The position numbers and the translations under genes are program-made. DNA of 64,000 nt from Tretioscincus oriximinensis (taxonomy: Eukaryota > Chordata > Lepidosauria > Squamata > Gymnophthalmidae), in contig JAJVDF010000138.1 in NCBI GenBank assembly GCA_022410635.1, positions 1,295,379-1,359,378 on the forward strand, in the 5' to 3' direction. Shown one piece after another: positions 1 to 11,205 of the stretch. The notes under the pieces were generated by a model, which saw nothing but the letters and a program-made list of their open reading frames with translations, was not told the DNA's origin and did not search any database. Numbering within the stretch: the first letter of the stretch is position 1; every line of letters starts with the position of its first letter.

Positions 1-260
1 CTTGTGGGAGCCAGTTTGGTGTAGTGGTTAGAGTGTTGGACTCGTACCTGGTAGCCTCCCAGTTCGATTCCCCGCTCCTCCACAGAAGCCAGCTGGGTGA
101 CCTTGGGCCAGTCACAGTTCTTTGAACTCTCTCAGCCCCACCTACTCCACAGGGTGTCTGTTGTGGAGAAAACAACAAAAGCTATGTGCGCCACCCTATG
201 GTTGGCCGCCTTGAGACCTTCGGGTATAGAGCGAGATATAAATACAAATAAATAAATAAC
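1..260 (+). mobile_element. tRNA-derived SINE, near full length
   Basis: The head reads gtgtagtggttagagtgttg and a B-box-like gttcgattcccc follows, as expected of an RNA polymerase III promoter from a tRNA. The body holds the gggtgaccttgggccagtca motif, and the 3' end is cgggtatagagcgagatata followed by AAATA repeats. This layout resembles Sauria-type SINEs. The sequence cttgtgg at 1-7 recurs as ctcgtgg at 262-268 and is probably the target duplication, so the SINE appears to have landed in the Tc1 remnant and the Tc1 sequence should continue to the left of the window. Other copies in the same orientation lie at 38692 and 57567. Confidence 0.85.
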
Positions 261-272
261 TCTCGTGGACAT

Positions 273-865
273 GTTGTTCATTAAAACTTCACAGGTTGCC
301 ACTGGAATCCTCTTCCATCCTTCCATTACAACATCATGGAGATGGTGGATCTTAGAGACCTTATGCTCCTCCACCTTCCATTTGAGGATGCCTCACAGAT
401 GCCCAATAGGGTTTAGATCAGAAGACATGCTTAACCAGTCCAGCACTGTTATCCTCAACTTCTTCAGCAAGGCAGTGGTTGTTTTGGCAGTTTGTAAGGC
501 CCACTGTCTAAAAGACAGGGATCGTGCTCTGCTTCAGTATGTCACAGTCCGTTTATTTATATTTCTATACTGCACTATACCCAAAGGTCTCAGGGCAGTT
601 TACAGTAACATGTTAATGCATATTATGGTACTCTCAATGAACTGTAGCTCCCCATAGCTGACAGCACTCATTCANTCCCAAACCATGACAACACACACTT
701 GTTTGTACTCCTCACCTGGTTGCCTCCACACACACTTGACACCATCTGACTCAAATCATTTTTTTCTTGGTCTCATCAGACCACATCACATGGTTCCAGT
801 AGTCCAGGTACTCGGTCTGCTTGCTTCAGCAAACTGTTTGCATGTTTTCTTGTGCATCATGTTTG
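273..865 (-). pseudogene. Tc1 transposase pseudogene (C-terminal two thirds)
   Basis: Read on the minus strand, the first catalytic block WSDET is visible at about 769-783. The region TTTALLKKL follows, then DLNPI, and the C-terminal VVMEGWKRIPVATCE at about 290-335. The DD34E glutamate expected in NPIEHLW is replaced: the codon at 402-404 reads GGG (Gly), and the Trp three codons later is a TGA stop at 393-395. There is also an insertion at 549-606 and a lost N-terminal DNA-binding part. Family function would be cut-and-paste transposition in the nucleus; this copy cannot do it. Confidence 0.8.
549..606 (-). repeat. 3'-tail fragment of L2/SINE inserted in the Tc1 remnant
   Basis: The stretch reads as the reverse complement of the cctttgggtatag...ataaatataaataaa tail shared by the L2 and SINE copies in this window. 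It interrupts otherwise collinear Tc1 sequence, and acagt occurs on both sides (544-548 and 602-606), consistent with a short target duplication. Confidence 0.65.
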
Positions 866-957
866 CATGTTGCCCCATGCAAAGATATAATAAAATATTG
901 ACAAAAATGTGATGGGTGTACTCACTTTTGTGATGCGTTGTAATGCAATTGTTCCCT

Positions 958-1090
958 AGCATCTGAAGAAGTTGACTTGTCTACAAGAACTCGTGCCACC
1001 TATCTATTTCTTTTTAATCTCTAAAGTGCTACAAGACCCTCTAGATAATTTTTTTCTGGACCCAGGCTAACATGGCTATTTTTTTGAAAA
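958..1090 (+). repeat. Penelope-like/foldback repeat fragment, hammerhead-like motif
   Basis: The block starts catctgaagaagttgacttg, continues gtctacaagaactcgtgcc, and ends ctaacatggctatttttttg. The same order of motifs recurs at 21170, 35906, 38953, 45430, 47545 and 52789. The first part resembles the CTGANGA-stem-GAAA core of hammerhead ribozymes, here decayed. Assignment to Penelope-like elements rests on recall of such motifs in their terminal repeats and is inference. Confidence 0.5.
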
Positions 1091-1674
1091 CTAAAGCATA
1101 ATATCAACCTGAGGAGAAACTATATGAAAAGTATTTGGTGGTGAATGTTTACAGTGATATAGCTGTAAAGATCCAAGTCCCAATTTAGCGAATCCAAATT
1201 GTAGAAGTGTGGAACCATGTCTTGTTAACCAAACAAAAAACTTGATCATGTCCACTTTCAAACTTATTCAAACCCCCCAAATATTTTCCCCCATTAAAAG
1301 GAGGGAGGGGAAGTTGCACTCAAAGCACTGGATTGAGCAGCTTCTGAATATGCAGCAAACCACCTGAAGTTCAGTTCAATAAAAACATGAATTGTTTGGT
1401 CGAATTTTCAAACATAATCTACCCTCGATATCTGCACAAAACCAGTCTATCATAAGCTGCACTCATTGCTTCACTTATGTTTTGCTGACANTCGATGAAT
1501 AATCCGTCTTGCTTTATTTTCTGTAGATATTTGAGAACAATGTGTGAAAATTCCACATGCCAGTGCTACACATTTGTGATCACTTTTCGGTAAAATATAT
1601 GGTACTGCATATAAGATATATATATATTTAGATATTAAAATTTGCTTTTAAAAGCGTGAATACATTTTAAAGGA
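1091..1674. other. AT-rich stretch, nothing recognised
   Basis: No convincing reading frame, splice-bounded exon or known repeat was seen. A short (TA)n run lies at about 1617-1628. Confidence 0.5.
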
Positions 1675-2126
1675 GTATTGTGACGTTCCCCCATTTTAAG
1701 GTTTGTATTTGTTTTATAAACTTCCTGTGCTATCCCAGAAGGGAGGGGGGAGGAGCAGGCCTGGGCAGGGGCGTGGCTTCTTGGTTCCCTGTTTGGGAGG
1801 GGGCAAGGCTGGAGGAGTCAGCCAATGGGGCCTCGAGTAGCTGGCTGNTCAAGCACATAAAAGGGAANCTGACCAGGGCTAGAGGCCTTTCTGTCAAGGC
1901 TTGTGGTGTAGCAAGTGGACAGAGGGGTCCGCTTCTGATCTGCCCCAGAGGGAGGGGGTGGGAGTGTATGGTGGCCTGGAGGAGTCAAAGTTGAGGCCTG
2001 ACTTAGGCTAGAACAAATAAATAGACTCAGCGCCTGTCACTTTAAGTTCCTGAAACAAAAGTTGCTCTTGCTTGGAGTTTGTGCTTGAACTGAGGCTTAT
2101 TCTATAAAAGCCGAGGCTTTTTTTTA

Positions 2127-2198
<72 letters not shown>

Positions 2199-2400
2199 TG
2201 TAGTAGTAGTAGTATCATTTTATTTTCATTTTCATTTTCTTTATTATTATTATTATTTATTATTATTATTATCTTTCTTTTTCTTTGTTGTAAATAATAA
2301 ACTTGTAAGTTGTCTCAATTCAAATATCTCTATCTTTCTTTTGTTTCCTTGACAACACTATATAGGCACACTACTGGTGGAGGCTGGGAATAAAGCCCCA
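1675..2400 (+). mobile_element. Possible LTR of a retrotransposon
   Basis: Unusually GC-rich for this window. It contains a TATA-like cacataaaaggg near 1853, polyadenylation-type aacaaataaatag near 2012 and aataataaac near 2294, and then tggtggaggctgggaataaa near 2376, which starts with TGG like a tRNA primer-binding site. A (TTA)n(TAG)n microsatellite interrupts the 3' half. No paired LTR, gag or pol was found, so this is a tentative solo or truncated LTR. Confidence 0.35.
2122..2275. repeat. (ATT)n/(AGT)n microsatellite
   Basis: Long run of ATT followed by about fifteen AGT/TAG units, then mixed TTTTA and ATT repeats. It probably varies in length between individuals. Confidence 0.95.
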
Positions 2401-2619
2401 TCATTGAGGTAAACACAGAGGCCTTGTGTAGGCCTAATGTTAGTGCTGTTGCTCCAAGCAGTCGTGGGTGCTGGATTGGACAACAGGGTGATCATGTGGC
2501 ACCCCTAGTTGGGAGGGTCATTGAACTCTGGGGCCCTCAGGTAGGGAACACCACAAGTATCTTGGAGGAAGTTAAGAAGTAACTTAGAAAAAGGGTATGT
2601 AAAAAGCTGGGATTTTGTC

Positions 2620-2697
2620 TTAAAACCCGGAGGGGACTATATTTTAGTCCCCCAAACCGGGATTGTCCCGCTTTCCCAGGACGTACGGCAACCCTAG
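2620..2697 (-). repeat. Fragment of a dispersed DNA-type repeat
   Basis: On the minus strand it begins gggttgccgtacgtcctggg and continues with a C/G-rich stretch ending ctccgggtttt. This start is familiar from a widespread vertebrate interspersed repeat, probably a DNA element. Only one end is seen. Confidence 0.4.
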
Positions 2698-2751
2698 GTA
2701 TGCCAAGCCTTAAAAAAAGGATATGCAATATATCTAAGAAGCAGGGTGAAA

Positions 2752-2811
2752 TTATTCATTAATTCATTCATTTGCATTTCTATACCAGTCTATATTATTA
2801 TAATAAAAATA

Positions 2812-2852
<41 letters not shown>

Positions 2853-2853
2853 T

Positions 2854-2893
<40 letters not shown>

Positions 2894-2912
2894 CATAATC
2901 ATAATCATCATC

Positions 2913-2973
<61 letters not shown>

Positions 2974-3000
2974 CAACAAATGACAACGATAATGATAATG
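2752..3000. repeat. Compound microsatellite (ATC)n(AAT)n
   Basis: An AT-rich LINE-tail-like sequence (attcattcatttgcatttct) leads into about eleven ATC units and then long AAT/ATA runs, ending with degenerate GATAAT units. Confidence 0.9.
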
Positions 3001-3004
3001 ATGA

Positions 3005-3400
3005 CAAGTATTGGTTCAGTGGATAATTGAAGCAATTGATCAGGCAGGCACTGCTACTCTTTTAAATACATTTTACCTGCTTTTTAACTTATTTTATCTG
3101 TTTTTATGCTTATTTTGTTTATTACTCACCTGGAGTCCCTGACTTTTTATCATTTTTTAGTCTGATCTGCCCTTAGACCATTGGGTATAGGGTGGAATAT
3201 AAATGTAAATAAATGAATAAATGAAATAAATAATCTGTAGCTGGGGGAAATAGGAAGCACACACACACCATTTTTGGCCCTCCCCTCGAAGATTTTAATC
3301 AGTCAATGTAACTATCTTCCCTACAGGCAGATCAAACCGAGAAACATGGTGGGAGCAATAAGCTTGTCCTGTGTATTTTTTCTTTTATATTAATATAGAT
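3005..3400 (+). repeat. LINE/SINE 3' tail followed by first copy of a local duplicate
   Basis: The sequence ccattgggtatagggtggaa followed by tataaatgtaaataaatg near 3178-3226 matches the L2/SINE tail. From about 3233, ctgtagctgggg...tttttggccctcccct... begins a block that recurs at 3526. Confidence 0.55.
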
Positions 3401-3525
3401 TTTACAGAAAAAATCAACTTATTACTGATTCACCTGCAAGTTTGTGACACCCCCACCCCCAATATATATAAGAGGGTGGTCCAACTGAAGACATTTCTGA
3501 TATAGGGCAAAATATAAACAAACAA

Positions 3526-3670
3526 ACAAACTGTAGCTGGGGAATGAGAAAATGCTCCCACCCCCATTTTTGGCCCTCCCCTAAAGGTTTTTAACCCATC
3601 AATGTAACTATCTGCCTTACAGGGAGATCAGGCTCAGAAACAGTCCTGTGTATTTTTAAATAATATAAGT
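3526..3670 (+). repeat. Second copy of the 3233 block
   Basis: It shares ctgtagctgggg, tttttggccctcccct, tcaatgtaactatct and cctgtgtatttt in the same order as 3233-3375, again directly after a decayed atagggcaaaatataaacaa tail. Either a tandem segmental copy or two insertions of one element. Confidence 0.6.
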
Positions 3671-4542
3671 AAATAAATAAATTGAATGTACGTCTAATGG
3701 GTTGTTTTTATATTTTTTTATCTTTTTAGTATTACATAATTTTTATGATGTTGCTTGTCACAGATCAACACTATGTGACGCATAACTTTAATTAATTACT
3801 GTACATCGTTTTAATGGATTTTGTTAACATAAAACATGATCTCGACATAAAAATTGTTCTAATGCATTATTTTATTTGTAAAAGAGTTTCCATATAAAAA
3901 ACCTCAAGGCAATTTACGTATGTGCATTTTTCTATTCCCCCCCCCCCCCCCTGAAAAAAAGCTTATAATTTGACTGCCAGTTGCATTGTGAACCAGAATA
4001 ATTGATTGGGGCAAACCGCACAACAAAATGTAAACATAATTAGTTAGCCTTCCTCTCTTTCATGTGGGACAATCAAGGCTGAGCAACGAACTGCTGGGTT
4101 ATTTCCTCAATTACCATCCAGAAAGCTATTCCACTACCAGGCTGGAGGAGAGACACAGAAGAGGAACATAGGCGGCAGCCCCATGAATAATTTTCACAAT
4201 TATGGTACCTACATCAGGCTGAATCTGCCCTATCAGTTCATGCATGTTCCACCATCCTCTCACTAAAAAGGCCCATGATCACATTTTTTCCTGATAGCTC
4301 TTTTTTCTGCCTTCATTTCAGACTACAATATAACTTGCTAAAGAAACTTCATGGGCCTTCCATTGTGGGAACAGGGTAAATCTCACATGACTTTGAGGCT
4401 AGCTGTAAAAGTTCATTAGCTCTCAGCTCGCAGAGAATGCTTGGGACTGTAGTAAGAAACGTGCAACAATGACTAATGGGAAATCCAATGTACAAGAAAT
4501 GTGCAAGAAAATTTAACAGGAAGATAGGAAACAGTGTGGAAT
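3671..4542. other. AT-rich stretch with a poly-C tract
   Basis: Nothing recognised apart from a run of about 14 C at 3938-3952. A motif at 4130-4165 (aggctggaggagagacaca) is loosely repeated near 4927. Confidence 0.5.
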
Positions 4543-4543
4543 A

Positions 4544-4752
4544 TTTCATTTGGTTATCCCAGTGTATATCAATACTGCCAGGCTGGTGAAGAAGCAGCTG
4601 CACTGGGCCTACGCAAGATTGCACTGTATGTTGTATGTGCCACTGTCCACCGGAAACAGAGGGACACCCAAGGAGAGCTACAAGGATACCGTCAAGATGT
4701 CTGCCATATTAACTGCTGTCCTAGCTGCCAATCATGGAGAGTGGGGATATAT
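4544..4752 (+). other. Weak candidate coding exon
   Basis: A pyrimidine-containing acceptor (tttcatttggttatcccag) precedes an open plus-strand frame of about 69 codons, which ends at a strong donor (atct then gtaagt near 4753). The predicted peptide includes LVKKQLHWAYARLHC and NHGEWGYII, and matches nothing I recognise. A second frame is also open across much of it, so coding is not established. It could be a decayed exon or part of an uncharacterised repeat. Confidence 0.2.
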
Positions 4753-5021
4753 CATCTGTAAGTCTGTGCTCTCCTTTGAGAATGCACCCCGCCACATCAT
4801 GTCCAGATACGACTTTCTACTGTAGTTGCGGCAGCTGAATCTGCTTATCCTACACTGGCCTCATTTTTTTTTCAGCTGCCTTGATTTTCTTCCCAGCTGC
4901 TCACCAGAGAGCCATTCCATCAGTGGGCTGCAGGAGGAAGACAGAATGGTGTCGTAGGGCCTCTTCATCTGCCCTGCCATTTAGTTCCCCTTAGTTCCCA
5001 TTGTCCACCAGTGAGGCGTCT

Positions 5022-6182
5022 GTTATTTATATATTTATTTACATTTATATCCTGCCCTACACCCAAAGGTCTCGGGGCAGCAACAACAATAAAAGTGCAA
5101 AATCTACATTTTAAAACTGTAACAATCAGTATCTGAAGGTGGAGCGAAAAATAGCATTTCTTCAACCCAAGGCCAGGTTGAAGAGGTATGTCTTTAAAGA
5201 CGTATGATGATGACAGACACACCTTGAGGGGAAGAGTATTCCAAAGACTGGGGGCAACCAACGAGAAGGCCCTACCCAGGGTTCCCACTCCACTGGCTGT
5301 TGAAAGGGATTGTACAAGCAGGAGGGCCTCCCCTGCAGATCTTAAGGCACGGACAGGTTGATATGGGAGGAGGTGTTCCTTTAGATATTTGGGGCCCAAG
5401 TTAGTTGGGGCTTTATAAGTTAAAGTCAACACCTTGAATTGGGCTCGGTAGTGGATTAGCAGCCAGTGCAGCTCTTTCAAGACCGTCGTGATGTGTGTCT
5501 AGCCAGCTGTTTCCTTCAGCAGTCTAGCTGTTGCATTCTTCACCAACTGCAGCTTCCAAACCGTTTTCAAGGGCAGCCCCATATAGAGCGCATTACTATA
5601 GTCCAATCTGAACGTTACCAGAATGTGGATTACTGTGGCTAAATCATCCTTGTTCAGAAGTGGCCGTAACTGGCGAACCAGACGTAACTGAAAGTAGACA
5701 CTCCTGGTCACTGCCTCCACCTGGTTTTCAAGTGTCAGTACAGAGTTTTGGAGCACCCCCAGATTTCGCATCTGTCCCTCATAGGGCAATTCTACTGCAC
5801 CAACGAAAAGGTGCCTCTCCACTTCACGAACTCGGGATGCTCCAACACACAGCACCTTCGTCTTGTCTGGATTCAACTTCAGTTTATTGCCCCCCATCGA
5901 GCCCATAACTGCCTCCAGGCACCTCCCAAACACCTCTCCGCATATTGATGACACTTCACTCCAAATCTCCTGATTACCTCTCCCAGCGGCTTCATATAGA
6001 TGTTGAACAGCATGGGGGAGAGGATCAAACCCTGAGGAAACCCACAAGTGAGCTCCCAGGATGTTGAGCAAGACTCCCCCACCATCACCCTCTGGAAGCA
6101 GGCTTGGAGATAGTTGGAGTGCCACGAACTTCTAAACTCCGTAGCCTGGAGGATACGATGATATCAAAAGCTGCTGAGATAT
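5022..6182 (-). mobile_element. L2-type LINE, 5'-truncated and decayed
   Basis: The minus strand encodes the C-terminal half of an L2 reverse transcriptase in at least three frames. Recognisable blocks are LKLNPDKTKVL, RNLGVL, LRPLLNKDDLATVIH, RLDYSNALYMGLP and KELHWLLIHYRAQFKVL, ending SLWNTLPLK. In the palm region GFPQGLILSPMLFNIYMK is present, but the active-site YADD is cut: the frame reads HQYA and then jumps to unrelated residues. The 3' end is cctttgggtgtagggcagga followed by AAATA-type repeats, nearly the same tail as the SINEs here. Known role: target-primed retrotransposition. This copy is dead. Confidence 0.85.
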
Positions 6183-8034
6183 GTCAACCAATCACTGTAA
6201 TCAATTTTTGAGGCTTATTAGTGTTCAAAAATGGAGAGCCTGTTGTAGTTTGAGAGAATTTTGCCTTCGTTGTGTGATATCGTTTAGAATTTCCTTTCTT
6301 TTCTGCCCTTTTATTGCTCCTTCTTTTTTTTTTTTTGTGAATCATCTGTCACTGAGATGTTGTGTCACATTTGATAATTATGTCGTCTTTCTGAAAGAGC
6401 AAAAGACAACACTATGTCCATTTTAAGTGACAAATGGGTTATGGCATACCTGGCATATCTTTGGAAGGAACTACAAACAGCCACTATCAGTTGACGTAAT
6501 GCATCGGTTGGGCTGAAAGATGTTTGCAGGAGTTCCTAAAGTAAATACTGCACCACTGAACAGTGTGCTGGAGTGAATAAGCTTATAAGCAACCAAGCAA
6601 TCAAAATTCTAGATAAACATGACTTACCTATAATCCAAAATTGCCCAAATGTATTCCACAAGGTGCTTCTTAAACATCCAGCAAGCTAAACCATCATGTT
6701 TATGCGATGTCAGTCTCTCAGACAAACACTATTGCTCTGGACTGGCAGGATCTAGCACATCAACATTTCTGATTAGGTCACAGACATTTGTGCCAGTATG
6801 TTTGGAAAACAGGCACAATTTTTGCAAGTGAAAAGGGAAGATGGATTGTCCCTCTGAAAATGTATTTTTGTTGATGATGATATGGTCAACAACAACAATA
6901 ATAATGCATTATGCAATATAAAGGCCCTGTCCCCAATGACCCTTAGTTTAGGTTATATCTCAAAATAGGAACCTGCCAACTACATAAATGACTGATATTC
7001 CGGAGTTTTGTTCTTTGCAGATTTAACTGCAAAAAAATTGAAATTTCAAGTTATCGCTAATTTGTGTCGGTGTCTATACACTGATGGGTTGAGCAGTGCA
7101 TTGGGAAGATATTACAACTGAGTGGTTGTTTCGAAGGTTGGTTTCGATTAGCCAATCAGAATACTTGATCAGTACGGTTATTAGAATATCACAATCAGGT
7201 TATTCTGCAACACAGTCTCATAGCAGAGACTCCACCCTCATGAAGGGTGGGGTCTTGTAGACTTCACCAGTGGGTGGAAAGCTCCTAATATGCTTGCTGG
7301 TCTGGTATACTGGACAGTGCAGAATTGTCCATGAGTTCTCCTTGACAGCCTTTTTTCCTATGATCTTAAAAGGCTTTATGCTTGTGCTTTTTCGACGCTT
7401 ATTTACCTTGTGAGCCATTCCTGACGTAGCTCCTGGCGCTCTGTAAGAAGGGGCAGAAGGCAGGCAATTCTTCCATTCCTTTGTTCCTTGTTTGGCTCTT
7501 TTCTCAATTCAGACAGCAGGAGGCTTGTCTGGGGGTGGGTGGGGAGGGGGGCAGTGGATGGAAAAAAGAAACACCATAAACATTACAATCCAAAAATAGG
7601 AAACAAAGCATAAAATTAATTAAAAAGCCCATAAGCAAATAAGGACAGTAAATCAATGAGGCCTTTTTTACAGCCGCTACCCTGCTTCCAAATCAATAGT
7701 ATAAATGATAGTCAAAATGGCCGCCGTCTAACTAGTGGTTAATCAAAGCACATGAGTCTTGAGGCACTACCTTAAAACATGGATTCCAATAACATGACAC
7801 AATGATGCTTCTAGCTTCAGGTTGACTCCTTTCCCCATTTTTCAGAGGAAAAAACTAGTAATAAAAATCGGCAGCAGCATTTCAGAATTCTACTGAGTTC
7901 AAATATAGGACTATGTATAATGCAATTCTGTATCAAAATAATCTTTTTCTTCCCATTTTGAAACTAACAAATCTGTATATTATACATTTGTATCACGGTG
8001 ATTGACTCGCTATGTGATGCAGCTATACCACAAC
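6183..8034. other. Mostly unassigned sequence
   Basis: No supported gene. A 66-codon minus-strand frame at 7218-7418 starts MAHKVNKRRKS and contains HCPVYQTSKHIRSF. It has no splice or homology support and is noted only. A G-rich tract lies at 7530-7557. Confidence 0.45.
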
Positions 8035-8400
8035 CCTGTCCACCATCTCCAATAGAAATTACTGGACAGGGTGAACAAAGCCCACCAACACACATCCCAG
8101 TGTAAGCCAATGGGGGCAAGTATGTGTCACCTCATGCGGCAGCATCAACTGCCATGTCCTCATGAGACCCACAGGGGACTGTTGTATCTGGGGGCTGCCA
8201 TTGGAGCTGCCATCACTTGTTTCAAGGCAACTGGGGATGGCAACACCCACCCTGAGCCAACAGAGGCCAATCACACCTGCCTCCACCTGTACTCACTGCT
8301 TCACAGGCAGGGCACTCTCGCAAGCAGCAAGCTAAGGTGGAATTTTTGCCATTTTGGGGGGCTTTACACTATTAAATAAATAAAGCATTAAAAACAAAAT
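8035..8400. other. GC-richer unassigned block ending in an A-rich tail
   Basis: Base composition rises sharply compared with its flanks, and the block ends ctattaaataaataaagcat. An imperfect hairpin ccctgtcca...tggacaggg lies near 8034-8072. It may be an unclassified SINE or retrocopy. An open frame of about 100 codons exists, but no homology was recognised. Confidence 0.3.
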
Positions 8401-9235
8401 AAAGGTGTTGATGAGGGGAAAGGGTTAAGACTTTTGAATTCACATCAAACAACAAGTATTCAAAACTGTTATTTATGTGAATGGATTATACATGCTCACA
8501 GAATAATCTCATGCATATTCATTACAGGGACATCTTAAAGAATTTCACAGCCCATACTCCTAGGCAAGTGTGCACATAAAACTTATGGAGTCAATATAAC
8601 TAAGGCTGAATTATGTCAATTCGGAGAGCACCCAATCTTTCCTGGCAATCAATTAATCAATCAACTAGGACAGAGCTCAAATGCTGCAGTGCTATGCGAT
8701 ATGCGTATAACTAACATGTATATGCAACCAACCCACTCTGGATTTGGAAGATATATTGCTTCTGTTGCTCTGGCCATTGTTCAGAGGTCAAGCAACAAGA
8801 TGTAAGGCATGAAATCACATGTGGGAACAAGGAACTGGAATACCCATTTAGAGATGAGCAGGCAAGTGACTCTTTAAGAGTAGGAATGACTGTTGGCTTA
8901 AGTAGCAGCGACATAGCCAACTGCTAAAATACTTTGTTGACATAGGCTCCTTCTGCACTTATCGCAAGTCGGGAACATGGGTCCTCATAGGATATGTGAA
9001 CACTAGGTTAGCCACCTGGGAAACATGCGGGAAAAAGCTCCGTTATCCTGGATTTTTTGATTCCTAATCCTTTCAGGAATCAGCACTCAATGCCTCTCCT
9101 TCCATTGTGAAGCCTGGTGTGCGCCATGTTGCCATGTGAGTTCAGATATCCTGAGAAGATGCCAGCCAGCAGGACTGCAGAATTGTAGTTGGCTGACAAG
9201 CATGATATTGCAAATTTTGCAGGTAGCTAAAAATG
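8401..9235. other. Nothing recognised
   Basis: AT-rich single-copy-looking sequence without a supported frame, splice-bounded exon or known repeat. Confidence 0.45.
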
Positions 9236-9299
9236 AGTGAAATCCCTTTTAGATTTATTTCTCGTATGGAAGCATAGTGCCAATCTAGAGACCCAACCA

Positions 9300-9720
9300 C
9301 ACTCTTGCTCCAAAGGATGGAATTTGATGTTGATCAAGGAAGCCCTGATCTGGATTACCAATGCATCAGCAACCCCTATTCTAGAGTTTGGAGGCAAGTC
9401 CTGGATCTTAGCATGGAGAAGGCACAGTTGGAGTCATACAATCAGTCCTTCTCAGTGGTATCACTTCCCCTTTGGAATACTTTCTCCAACCCTTTTTATG
9501 AGGCACCTACACTTAAAAATGCGCAACACCTATTGAAAACCTCTTTATGCAGATATTCCATGAGCAAAAGTTTGCTTCTTTCTTGGCCCACTCAGCTTTT
9601 AATGCATTGCAACTGCTAGTTTTACTCTGGTTTGGTTCCCCTTTTTTTAATATTCCGAAAGTTGAAAGCANTATAAAAATGTCCTAAATAGATTCATATT
9701 TATAGAGTTTCCACTTTCCT
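9300..9720 (+). mobile_element. Probable decayed L2-like LINE 3' end
   Basis: A plus-strand frame of about 100 codons contains SFSVVSLPLWNTFSNPF and LKNAQHLLKTSL. These resemble the C-terminal block (fSv..p.lWN.lP...lK..Lkt.l) of L2-type reverse transcriptases. A weak tail, ntataaaaatgtcctaaata, follows near 9671. Very degenerate. Confidence 0.4.
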
Positions 9721-11050
9721 GATTCCATTAGGACTTCCCAATCAAATGCTGGACAGGTTTGCACTCCTAATGAATATATATGGTGTGTTAAACAGTTTCC
9801 GATGCTCTCTTATGTTGAGGAAGCCAAGTTAAGAAAAGGTTAGGGGGTGAAAAGATGGGCCGTGACAGTCAGAGGTCAAAGGTTCAAGAAATGTGACCAA
9901 CAGTGTTATCAATTGGGAAAGCTATTTCCTCAAATAAAAAAAAAAATCCACCAAAAACTCTTATTGATACAGCTCACGTCTCAAAAAAGACACAAAGATA
10001 TTCCTTTGAACGTTGTGTGCCCTATCTTAGAAAGGTTGGCTCCAGGTTCCTCATTCATGTAATGGGTTTTAATGACAGATAATTGTCTACAGAAATCTTG
10101 CTTTTACCCCATGTTGAGTGAAGCCTTCAGCTCTGATGACTGGACTGAACTTTGGTTCAGGGTTTTCTCTTCTTCCTCAAGACACTTTTGGCCCTCAAGG
10201 TCAACAGAATAAACAAACAAGACCTGTAGGTCTGTCTTATCTCATCAACCTCTCAACAGGAAATTTTTGGAGGGTGCTAGTGTCTAAGATTTGTTGAAGT
10301 TATCTTTCTTCTGTTCTTGGTGCTGGCAAAAAGGGCTCTGAACAGGCTTGACAAAAGAGATAAGGAACCACCACTTGCTATTTTCTTGGGATAAATATCC
10401 TCATCTATAGTCTTTAGTCTGAAAGAAGCTCCAGGGTCCTATTTATGTTACTTCCCAGGCTTTTTCTGAAGGACCCACCTGTTAAAGCCATACGTTTAAC
10501 TTCCAATGGTCTATTAAACAAACATTTCTCCCAGTGGGCTAACAAACAAATATTTCTTATTGCTAGACACGGCAACTTATTTCCTGAGGCCTGTTTTTCC
10601 TTTTTTTNAAAAAAAATTGTCAACATACGAGGTTTTCACCAGGAGATCTAATGTACACGTTAGTCTTTCCAAATAAATTAACAAGATAAACCCCTGAGCC
10701 CAGAAAAGCTCTTCCCACTTCAAGGAAAGCAGTCTAATAGCCAATAATCAATAGCAAAACAGGCATGATGGGAACAGAACATTTGCAAGTAGGAGACAAC
10801 ACCCTTGCTAATTATTCAACTGTGCATGTGTGTGTGTGTGTATGAGAGAGAGAAAGGAAGATGCTTATCCAAATGGCATGGGTTTACCAGCTTTAATGAA
10901 CCTCTTTCATATCTTTATAATATATTCTGAGTTTTACCTTTCGGTCAGTTCTTGAAAAGGGAGATTTTCAGTGCACGTGACATGCTTTCTCATTGACCAA
11001 TAATCTGGATAATCAGCTCTATATAACAATTTGGGCCCTGGCCTCATGGA
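9721..11050. other. Unassigned sequence
   Basis: No supported gene. A (TG)n(AG)n microsatellite lies at about 10826-10852. Confidence 0.45.
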
Positions 11051-11059
11051 GTCTTATTC

Positions 11060-11205
11060 TTGGCTATATCATGGTATAGAACCTAGTCACCCACATGCCA
11101 GTGAAGACTATGGCAGGCCCCATGTAGTATGTAGAAGCCAGGCTCCTATTTTGATATATAGCCCCAAAATAAGGTTCAGTGGGGACAGCACTTTGGTGAG
11201 GCAAA
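11060..11205. repeat. Dispersed repeat, copy 1
   Basis: It shares ccacatgccagt, gactatggcagg and aataaggttcagt in the same order and spacing with 30570-30672. The family is not identified. Confidence 0.5.

Larger units (their letters stand above)
261..942 (-). mobile_element. Tc1/mariner-family DNA transposon remnant
   Basis: The minus strand carries decayed Tc1-type transposase sequence. The right end, gggtgtactcacttttgtga near 915-934, matches the terminal inverted repeat typical of vertebrate Tc1 elements. The left terminal repeat is absent because a SINE interrupts the element and the window starts there. The N-terminal half of the transposase is missing between about 865 and 890, so the copy is also internally deleted. 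A LINE/SINE tail fragment is inserted at 549-606. It is non-autonomous and old. Confidence 0.8.

Noticed and set aside
7218..7418. 66-codon minus-strand frame starting MAHKVNKRRKS
   Set aside because: It has no splice signals, no recognised family and no codon-level evidence. The slight resemblance of HCPVYQTS to dynein C-terminal sequence is too short to use.
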